Of a DNA stretch of 64,000 nucleotides, positions 57,987 to 64,000 are shown in pieces; the first letter of the stretch is position 1, and each line of letters opens with the position of its first letter. Under the pieces are notes generated by a model, which saw only the letters and a program-made list of their open reading frames with translations, was not told the origin of the DNA and made no database searches. Position numbers and translations under genes: made by a program. The stretch comes from Kingella potus. Its GTDB lineage: Bacteria; Pseudomonadota; Gammaproteobacteria; Burkholderiales; Neisseriaceae. The DNA lies in the NCBI RefSeq assembly GCF_900451175.1, contig NZ_UGJJ01000001.1, positions 1 through 64,000 on the forward strand. Reading direction: 5' to 3'.

Positions 57987-59150
57987 ATGAATTGGCAGAT
58001 TTCGCGCCGCAGCCTGTTCCGTGTTTCCGCCGCCATGGCGGGCGCGGGTGTTTTGCAGGCCTGCACCGGCGGCACGCCGCCCGTGCAGCCCCAGATTGCG
58101 CCCAAGCCGCAGCCGCAGCCCGCGCCCGTGCGCCAAAGCGGCGGCAATACCCTGCGCATTGCCGCGCCCTCGGGCTTCGCCCCCGATCCCGCACGGGCGC
58201 AGACGGGCATCGAACGCCTGCAAAACGCGGGTTTCGCGGTGGAAAACCCGGCGGCCGCCTTCCGCCGCTACCAGCGTTTTGCCGGCAGCGATGCCGAACG
58301 GATTGCGGATGTGCAGGATATTGCCTCGGGACGCGCCGCCGTGCCGAAAGTGCTGATGGGGCTGCGCGGCGGCTACGGGGCACAGCGGCTGCTGCCGCAT
58401 ATCGATTTTGCCTCGCTCGCATCGAGAATGCGCGAACACGGCACTTTGTTTTTCGGCTTCAGCGACGTGTGCGCCCTGCAACTCGCGCTGCTGGCGCAGG
58501 GCGGCTACCCGAGCTTCGCCGGGCCGATGGTGTACAGCGAGTTCGGCAAACCCGTTCCGTCCGCCTATACCATGGATTCGTTTGTGCAATGCACGACTTC
58601 CGCCGGCTACACGGTGTCCGTTGCCGCTTTCCAGCAGCACAACGCCAATATCGACGGAACGCTGTGGGGCGGCAATCTGAGCGTGCTGGCCGCGCTGGCG
58701 GGCAGCCCCTATCTGCCCGACATCAAAGGCGGCATCCTGTTTCTCGAAGACGTGGGCGAGCAGCCCTACCGCATCGAAAGAATGCTGCAAACGCTGCTGC
58801 ACGCGGGCGTATTGCAGAAGCAGCAGGCCGTAGTGTTCGGCGATTTCCGCATGGGTTCGATCCGCGATGTGTACGACGGCAGCTACGATTTCAATGCCGT
58901 GGTGCAGGCGGTGTCGCGTATGGCGAGAGTGCCGGTGCTGACCGGTTTCCCCTTCGGCCACATCGCGAACAAAACCACCTTCCCGCTGGGGGCGCAGGCG
59001 CAAATCCGCAGCACCGGCGGCGGCTATTCCGTGGCCTTTTCCGGCTATCCGGTGTTGGACAAAAACAGCCTCAACCTCGACAGCCTGCTGCCGCAGCCGG
59101 ATTTTGCCGGCGATACGCCTTTCACAGAAGAAAAAGCGGATTTGGAGTGA
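57987..59150 (+). CDS. LD-carboxypeptidase (peptidase S66), exported lipoprotein
   Basis: The 387-aa protein begins MNWQISRRSLFRVSAAMAGAGVLQACTGG, a twin-arginine-like signal with lipobox LQAC. A Pro/Gln-rich linker is followed by the S66 domain: RGGYGAQRLLPHIDF, FFGFSDVCALQLALLAQ with the nucleophile Ser, EDVGEQPYRIERML with Glu, and FGHIANKTTFPLGA with His. It removes the terminal D-Ala from tetrapeptides in cell-wall recycling. An exported form is less usual than the cytoplasmic LdcA. Confidence 0.9.
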   Translation: MNWQISRRSLFRVSAAMAGAGVLQACTGGTPPVQPQIAPKPQPQPAPVRQSGGNTLRIAAPSGFAPDPARAQTGIERLQNAGFAVENPAAAFRRYQRFAGSDAERIADVQDIASGRAAVPKVLMGLRGGYGAQRLLPHIDFASLASRMREHGTLFFGFSDVCALQLALLAQGGYPSFAGPMVYSEFGKPVPSAYTMDSFVQCTTSAGYTVSVAAFQQHNANIDGTLWGGNLSVLAALAGSPYLPDIKGGILFLEDVGEQPYRIERMLQTLLHAGVLQKQQAVVFGDFRMGSIRDVYDGSYDFNAVVQAVSRMARVPVLTGFPFGHIANKTTFPLGAQAQIRSTGGGYSVAFSGYPVLDKNSLNLDSLLPQPDFAGDTPFTEEKADLE

Positions 59151-59280
59151 ACCCGCTGCGGCGGCAATGGAAAACGGCAGATTTTTTCTGCCGTTTTTTG
59201 TTATGAGGCCGTCTGAAAACCCAAGCCGCGTGCGTGGCTGCGCCACACACCCTGCACAGGCTGCCAGTGCGAGGGCAGGC

Positions 59281-59318
59281 AAGAGGCCGTCTGAAAAGCT
59301 GTTTTCAGACGGCCTCTT
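59281..59318. terminator. Inverted DUS pair terminator
   Basis: AAGAGGCCGTCTGAAAA and TTTTCAGACGGCCTCTT, 17-bp perfect arms between convergent genes. Confidence 0.85.
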
Positions 59319-59340
59319 GCCGTTTTGCGCATCTGCGCGT

Positions 59341-60723
59341 TCACACTTCCAAATCGTCGCTCAGATAAACGCGGCCGCCGCTATCGCGCGGCATCAGCAG
59401 GTTCATGACCAGCGCGGCGGTGCCGCCCATGCAGATGGGGTTTTGAAACAGCTCTTTGAGCGGCAGCAGCGCGAATACTTCGGGCTTGAAGCTCACGCCC
59501 AGCCCGAGGCCGATGGAGGTGGCGGCGATGACCATTTCGCGGCGGTTGATGCCGTGGCTCATCAGGATGCGCACGCCGGCGACGGTAATCAGGCCGAACA
59601 TCAGTACCATTGCGCCGCCGATAACCGGGCTGGGGATGGTGGTGAAGGCGCGGCCGACAACGGGAAACAGCCCCAGCAGCACCAAAATGGCGGCAATGTA
59701 TTTGCCGACATGGCGCGAGGCCACGCCGGTCATTTGGATCACGCCGTTGTTTTGCGCGAAAGTGGTCAGCGGCAGGGATCCGAGCGCGGTGGCGATTACC
59801 GACACAAGCCCGTCGGCCAACACGCCGCCGCGCAGCCGCTTGCCGAACGCTTCGCCTTCGTAGTCTTCGCCCGATACCATGGCTGTGGCGGTCAGATCGC
59901 CCACGGCTTCAAAAATGCTCAAAAGATAAACCAGCGCGGCCACGAGAAAGGGAACGGGTTGGAATGAAAAGCCGTATTTGAACGGATGGGGCACGGTAAT
60001 GTCGGGCAGGCCTTTGAGTACCGAAAAATCCACCATGCCCAGATACAGCGCGGCCAGATAGCCCGCCACCATGCCCACGGCGATGCCGCTCATCCGCAGG
60101 AGCGGGTTTTTCAGACAATTGAACACCAGCACCACCGCCAGCACGAAAGCGGCCAGGCCGATGTTTTGCAGCGAGCCGAATGAGCCGTCGGCCAAAGCCG
60201 CAAAGCCGCCGCCGAATTCGGTAATCGCCACGCCGATGAGGCTCAGGCCGATCATCATCACGACTACGCCGCTGACGGTGGGGGTAATCACTTTTTTCAG
60301 ATAGGGCAGCAGCCAGGCCGAACCGGCCACCAGAAATGCGCCGCAAAAGGCGATGCCCATCAGCGCGGACATCATGGCATGGACATCCGCGCCCTGTTCC
60401 TTCATGCCGCTGCCCAGCGCAATCATCACGCCGACAAAGGAAAAGTTTACCGACTGGATGGACAGCAGCCCCGATCCGACCGGGCCGAAGCGGTTTACCT
60501 GTAAAAACGTGCCGATGCCGGAGGACACCATCGCCATCGACACCAGATAGGCCGTCATTTCGGGCGGCAGCTTCAATGCGCCGCCGACTATCAGCGCGGG
60601 GGTAATCATGGGGACGAAAATCGCCAGAAGGTGCGTTACCGCACTCAACAGGGCGTTGGCAAAGGGCGGTTTGTCTTCCAGCCGGTAAACCAAATCGGCA
60701 GGCTGCTGTGCGGGTGCGGACAT
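59341..60723 (-). CDS. Xanthine/uracil permease family transporter (NCS2)
   Basis: The 460-aa protein has about 12-14 membrane segments and the NCS2 signature FEAVGDLTATAMVSGEDYEGEAFGKRLRGGVLADGLVSVIATALGSLPLTTFAQNNGVIQMTGVASR. QSVNFSFVGVM also fits. The family takes up xanthine, uric acid or uracil with protons; the wording of the motif (QNNGVIQMTGV) leans to xanthine-type. A MITE-like repeat lies just upstream. Confidence 0.9.
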   Translation of the reverse strand: MSAPAQQPADLVYRLEDKPPFANALLSAVTHLLAIFVPMITPALIVGGALKLPPEMTAYLVSMAMVSSGIGTFLQVNRFGPVGSGLLSIQSVNFSFVGVMIALGSGMKEQGADVHAMMSALMGIAFCGAFLVAGSAWLLPYLKKVITPTVSGVVVMMIGLSLIGVAITEFGGGFAALADGSFGSLQNIGLAAFVLAVVLVFNCLKNPLLRMSGIAVGMVAGYLAALYLGMVDFSVLKGLPDITVPHPFKYGFSFQPVPFLVAALVYLLSIFEAVGDLTATAMVSGEDYEGEAFGKRLRGGVLADGLVSVIATALGSLPLTTFAQNNGVIQMTGVASRHVGKYIAAILVLLGLFPVVGRAFTTIPSPVIGGAMVLMFGLITVAGVRILMSHGINRREMVIAATSIGLGLGVSFKPEVFALLPLKELFQNPICMGGTAALVMNLLMPRDSGGRVYLSDDLEV

Positions 60724-60763
60724 ATCGTGCTTTCGGGAAAGAGTGGGAAAACGCAGGGCGTAT

Positions 60764-60838
60764 GGCGGGACAAAATAAAAAACTGCGGCTGGGTTTTGCC
60801 TTGCCGCATTGTATTTTTTCTATTTTGTGCCGTCAGAA
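60764..60838. repeat. MITE-like ACAAAATA repeat, copy 4 (both ends)
   Basis: GGCGGGACAAAATA at the left, TATTTTGTGCCGTC at the right as 14-base imperfect inverted ends, and CTGCGGC...TTGCCGCA in the middle. Confidence 0.65.
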
Positions 60839-60938
60839 AAACGGCGGCTGCGGATGTGAAGTTTTGCAAAGGCGGCATTATACGGCAGGCAGAGGCCGTC
60901 TGAAAAAGGGGAAATATGCGGGGCGTTTATTTTTGCAC

Positions 60939-62705
60939 CTATTTTTGCGCGAGGAGGCGCAGCAGCAGGTTTTTTTCCGTCGGGCTGAGGCCGCCTGCGG
61001 CTGCTTTTTGTTTGAGGATTTCGAGCTGGGCGGCACGGAAGGATTTGGCGAGCTTGTCCAGGCCGTCTGAAAAGGCGGTTTCGTCTTCTTCGCCGCCGCC
61101 GCCGTCGTCCGTGCCGCTGCGGCGGTAGACGGACTGCAAAACGGCTGCGGTGCAGCTGCCCCGGAAGTGTTCCCAGATTTGCGCATGGTCGGGCAGCTTG
61201 GGGCGGCTGCGGACGAAATCGGCGATGTCGGCCAGGCAGGCCGCGTCTTCTTCGAGCGGCAGGTAGTCGGGCAGATCGACGTGTACCGCCCAGGCGGGGT
61301 TGGCCATCAGGCTGCGTATGAGGCGTTGGGCGAGGGTGGGCATGGCCGGCTGGCGGGCGGTGCGGGCGGGGAGTTTGTAGCTTTTGGCCTGTACGCGCCG
61401 CTGCGGCATTTCCTGTCCGAGCAGCACGGCCAGATCGGCCGGATCGATGCCCACCATTTCGGCCAGACGCTGTTTCAGCAGGAAAGCCAGCGCGGGTGCG
61501 GCAATCTGCGCCAGCAGCGGCGAGGCTTTTTTGACGAGTTCGGCCTTGCCTTCCTGCGTGTTGAGCTTGAGGCCGTCTGAAAGCGCGTGCCAGAAATATT
61601 CGGACAGGGGTTTGCTTTGGTTGAGGAGCGCGTCTTCAAACTGCGCTTTGCCGTGGGCGCGGATGTAGCTGTCGGGGTCGTGTTCTTTGGGCAGAAAGAG
61701 AAAATGCAGCGATTTGCCGTCTTTGAGCTGCGGCAGGGCGTTTTCCAATGCGCGCCATGCGGCTTTTCTGCCGGCCGCGTCGCCGTCGAAACAAAAATAG
61801 ATGTTGTCGGCCTGGCGCATCAGGATTTTGACGTGTTCGGCGGTGGTGGCCGTACCGAGCGCGGCCACGCCGTAGCCGATGCCGAACTGCGACAGGGCAA
61901 CCACGTCCATATAGCCTTCAACCACCAAAATCCGCCCCGCGTCTTTAACCGCGGCACGTGCTTCGTACAGGCCGTAGAGGTTGCGGCCTTTGTCAAACAG
62001 CGGCGTATCGGGCGAGTTGAGGTATTTGGGTTTGGAGTCGTCGAGTACGCGTCCGCCGAAGCCGACGACTTGGCCGCGTATGTCGCGGATGGGAAACATG
62101 ATGCGGTGGCGGAAGCGGTCGTAGTGGCGGTTTTGCTCTTCGTTGCGGACGACCATGCCGCTTTCGACCAGCGCGGCGTTGGGATAGGGTTGGAACACTT
62201 GCGCGAGCGGCTGCCAGCCGTCGGGTGCGTAGCCCAGGCCGTAGCGGGCGGCGATTTCCGCACTCAGGCCGCGCTTGTGCAGATACTGCTGCGCGGCGGG
62301 GGCGGATTCGAGTTGGCGCGTGTAAAAGGCGGCGGCGGCGGCCACGGTTTCTTCCAGCGTCTGCTGCGTTTTTTTGCGCTCTGCCCGCGCTGCGGGATTT
62401 TCGCCGCGCCCGCGCGTCTGCGGTACAGCCATGCCGGCGCGGTCGGCCAGATACTGCACGGCTTCGGGAAAAGACAGCCCCTGATATTCCATGACGAAGC
62501 CGACGGCCGAGCCGTGTGCGCCGCAACTGAAACAGTGGTAAAACTGCTTACTCGGGCTGACGGAGAAGGACGGGGTTTTTTCTTTGTGGAACGGGCAGCA
62601 GGCCATGTAGTTTGCGCCACTTTTTTTCAGCGGCACCTGTTCGTCGATAATATCGACAATATCCACTTTGGCGAGCAGATCTTCTATGAAGTCGGACGGA
62701 ATCAT
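60939..62705 (-). CDS. dnaG: DNA primase
   Basis: The 588-aa primase has the zinc finger CCPFHKEKTPSFSVSPSKQFYHCFSCGAHG, the RNA polymerase basic domain (RFRHRIMFPIRDIRGQVVGFGGR), the Toprim motifs VVEGYMDVVALSQFGIGYGVAALGTA and FDGDAAGRKAAWRAL, and a variable C-terminal helicase-binding part with DUS reading SDGL. It makes replication primers. No rpsU or rpoD is within view. Confidence 0.97.
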   Translation of the reverse strand: MIPSDFIEDLLAKVDIVDIIDEQVPLKKSGANYMACCPFHKEKTPSFSVSPSKQFYHCFSCGAHGSAVGFVMEYQGLSFPEAVQYLADRAGMAVPQTRGRGENPAARAERKKTQQTLEETVAAAAAFYTRQLESAPAAQQYLHKRGLSAEIAARYGLGYAPDGWQPLAQVFQPYPNAALVESGMVVRNEEQNRHYDRFRHRIMFPIRDIRGQVVGFGGRVLDDSKPKYLNSPDTPLFDKGRNLYGLYEARAAVKDAGRILVVEGYMDVVALSQFGIGYGVAALGTATTAEHVKILMRQADNIYFCFDGDAAGRKAAWRALENALPQLKDGKSLHFLFLPKEHDPDSYIRAHGKAQFEDALLNQSKPLSEYFWHALSDGLKLNTQEGKAELVKKASPLLAQIAAPALAFLLKQRLAEMVGIDPADLAVLLGQEMPQRRVQAKSYKLPARTARQPAMPTLAQRLIRSLMANPAWAVHVDLPDYLPLEEDAACLADIADFVRSRPKLPDHAQIWEHFRGSCTAAVLQSVYRRSGTDDGGGGEEDETAFSDGLDKLAKSFRAAQLEILKQKAAAGGLSPTEKNLLLRLLAQK

Positions 62706-62717
62706 GGGGCGGGATGG

Positions 62718-62756
62718 AGGCCGTCTGAAAACCGCACATGGTTTTTCAGACGGCCT
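62718..62756. terminator. Inverted DUS pair
   Basis: AGGCCGTCTGAAAAcc... and TTTTTCAGACGGCCT arms between the small membrane gene and dnaG. Confidence 0.7.
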
Positions 62757-62760
62757 GTCG

Positions 62761-62949
62761 TCATTTTTGGTTTTTACAGAAGAAAAAGTTGTAAGCGGAA
62801 CGGAAAAGCAGCAGGGCGGGCAGGGTGGCGGCCATACACAGGAAAAAACCGCCGCCGTCGAGATAGCCGGCGATATACAGGGTTCCGAAAATCAGGCTGG
62901 CGGCAAAGCTGACGAGGATGGCCATCATGGTGAAAGTGCGGTGGTTCAC
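62761..62949 (-). CDS. Small two-span membrane protein (62 aa)
   Basis: MNHRTFTMMAILVSFAASLIFGTLYIAGYLDGGGFFLCMAATLPALLLFRSAYNFFFCKNQK has two membrane segments with a short loop. It is followed leftward by an inverted DUS pair. No family recognised. Confidence 0.65.
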   Translation of the reverse strand: MNHRTFTMMAILVSFAASLIFGTLYIAGYLDGGGFFLCMAATLPALLLFRSAYNFFFCKNQK

Positions 62950-63065
62950 GGCGTTTTCCTCCGTTTGTCAAAAAGGCGGGGATACAGAAAAACCCCGGGA
63001 GCCGCTATGCGGGTGCTGCTTTGTGTGCGCGGCAGGCAGGCTGTCCGCAGGGCGTTGGGCCGTTT

Positions 63066-64000
63066 TCAGACGGCCTGCATGCCTGATTCTGCGGCAGGCT
63101 CGGCGTATTCTTCAAAGCCTTCCACTTCGAGGCCGAAGCCGTTGAGGCCGTTCATCGAGGAGGGTTTGCCCATCACGCGCATTTTTTTCACGCCGAGGCC
63201 GGCAAGGATTTGCGCGCCGATGCCGTAGGTTTTCCTGTCCCATTTTTTGATTTGGAAGGCGTTTTTCGGCAGGGTGCGTTCGAGCAGGGCGGCTCCGTCT
63301 TCGGTGCGGTGCAACAGGATGGCGATGCCGCTTTCGGCTTGGGCGATGCGTGCGAGTACGGCGGGCAGCGGCCAGGAGTGTTCGGGGGCGGCGTGCAGGA
63401 AGTCCATCACGCCGAAAGGTTCGTGTACGCGGACGAGGGTTGCGCGTCCGGCTTGGATTGTGCCTTTGACGAGGGCGAGGTGGGTTTCGCCGGTGAGTTT
63501 GTCCACATAGACGTGCTGGCGGAACGCGCCCCAGGGGGTGCGGATTTCGCTGTCGCCCATTTCTTCGAGCAGGCTTTCGTTGCGGCTGCGGTATTCGATA
63601 AGGTCGGCGATGGTGCCGATTTTGATGTTGTGGGCGGCGGCGAATTTTTTGAGTTCGGGCATCCGCGCCATGGTGCCGTCGTCGTTGAGGATTTCGCAGA
63701 TGACTCCGGCGGGGGTCATGCCGCACATTTCGGTGAGGTCTACGGCGGCTTCGGTGTGGCCGGCACGGACGAGTACGCCGCCTTTTTGGGCGCGCAGGGG
63801 GAAGATGTGGCCGGGCTGGACGATGTCTTCGGGGCGGACGGAGGGGGATACGGCGGTGCGGATGGTGTGGGCGCGGTCGGCGGCGGAAATGCCGGTGGAG
63901 ATGCCTTCGGCCGCTTCGATGGACACGGTGAAGTTGGTGCCGTATTGCGCGCCGTTTTTCTGGGTCATCTGCGGCAGGTTGATGCGGTCGACAAGCTCGT
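63066..64000 (-). CDS. ribB: 3,4-dihydroxy-2-butanone 4-phosphate synthase, with degenerate GTP cyclohydrolase II-like domain (5' end outside window)
   Basis: The visible part includes GTNFTVSIEAAEGISTGISAADRAHTI, RAGHTEAAVDLTEMCGMTPAGVICEILNDDGTMAR with the catalytic His and Glu of RibB, which makes a riboflavin precursor from ribulose 5-phosphate. The C-terminal 150 residues follow the GTP cyclohydrolase II layout, but the zinc-binding Cys triad is replaced (RVHEPFGVMDFLHAAPEHSWPL), so that activity is probably lost. The frame stays open to 64000, so the first part lies beyond the window. A true RibA should exist elsewhere. Confidence 0.93.
   Translation of the reverse strand, partial: ELVDRINLPQMTQKNGAQYGTNFTVSIEAAEGISTGISAADRAHTIRTAVSPSVRPEDIVQPGHIFPLRAQKGGVLVRAGHTEAAVDLTEMCGMTPAGVICEILNDDGTMARMPELKKFAAAHNIKIGTIADLIEYRSRNESLLEEMGDSEIRTPWGAFRQHVYVDKLTGETHLALVKGTIQAGRATLVRVHEPFGVMDFLHAAPEHSWPLPAVLARIAQAESGIAILLHRTEDGAALLERTLPKNAFQIKKWDRKTYGIGAQILAGLGVKKMRVMGKPSSMNGLNGFGLEVEGFEEYAEPAAESGMQAV

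Noticed and set aside
1..64000. tRNA, rRNA or CRISPR loci
   Set aside because: No cloverleaf with GTTCGA-type loop and CCA-compatible ends, no rRNA-like blocks and no regularly spaced repeats were seen by eye; a tRNAscan run was not possible.

Overview
The window looks like a Neisseria-type betaproteobacterium (family Neisseriaceae). The 12-mer AGGCCGTCTGAA, the AG dialect of the neisserial DNA uptake sequence (DUS), occurs dozens of times, often as inverted pairs that double as terminators and often inside genes, where it reads as RPSE, SDGL or FQTA. Base composition is GC-rich. I cannot name the species from this alone.

Positions 1 to about 41.9 kb are one prophage. Its left end is not visible and its right end lies between the integrase (40870-41859, minus) and dnaX (42288). 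The gene content is a mosaic. Virion head genes are Mu-like (DUF1804 small terminase, TerL, DUF935 portal, MuF minor head protein, protease/scaffold, decoration protein, major capsid, gp36/gpG/gp37-type connectors) and a Mor-family activator sits just before them. The tail is long (tube, about 1055-aa tape measure, 1175-aa tail protein), and integration is by a tyrosine recombinase rather than a transposase. From left to right: a decayed leftward operon and a broken KilA-N gene (0.3-2.2 kb); accessory toxin-like genes (2.5-4.8 kb); lysogeny switch with an S24 repressor and a YdaS/Cro-type regulator (4.8-6.8 kb); replication genes including a DnaC-like loader and RusA (7.3-10.3 kb); Mor and head genes (11.1-20.3 kb); connectors and tail (21.2-35.3 kb); holin-like proteins (35.5-36.1 kb); an accessory island (36.3-39.1 kb); endolysin, hicAB and Rz/Rz1 (39.2-40.9 kb); integrase.

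The prophage is loaded with toxin-antitoxin-like genes: two PIN genes, HigBA, an orphan PemK/MazF, HicAB, and a MuF minor head protein with a C-terminal CdiA-CT-like toxin domain followed by a putative immunity gene. The most striking feature is a cassette present five times (starts near 4148, 4643, 23714, 37623 and 38774). Each has a consensus promoter with exact 17-bp spacing, usually overlapped by a dyad; an ORF of 17-21 codons encoding a hydrophobic peptide ending in Tyr or Trp, closely resembling the Ibs type I toxins of E. coli; a hairpin; and then a 60-70 residue ribbon-helix-helix-like protein. I know of no description of Ibs-like peptides coupled to such regulators.

From 42.3 kb to the end is ordinary chromosome: dnaX, ybaB, zwf, a YpfJ-type metallopeptidase, hslR, accA, mnmC (oxidase domain only), dps, a metallophosphoesterase, a TIGR02117 protein, a sulfatase-fold membrane enzyme, a HIT protein, an LD-carboxypeptidase, a xanthine/uracil permease, dnaG and ribB (cut by the window end). 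Intergenic spaces here carry two families of short repeats, and dnaX has an eight-A slippery run placed to yield a gamma-sized product. No tRNA, rRNA or CRISPR array was seen.
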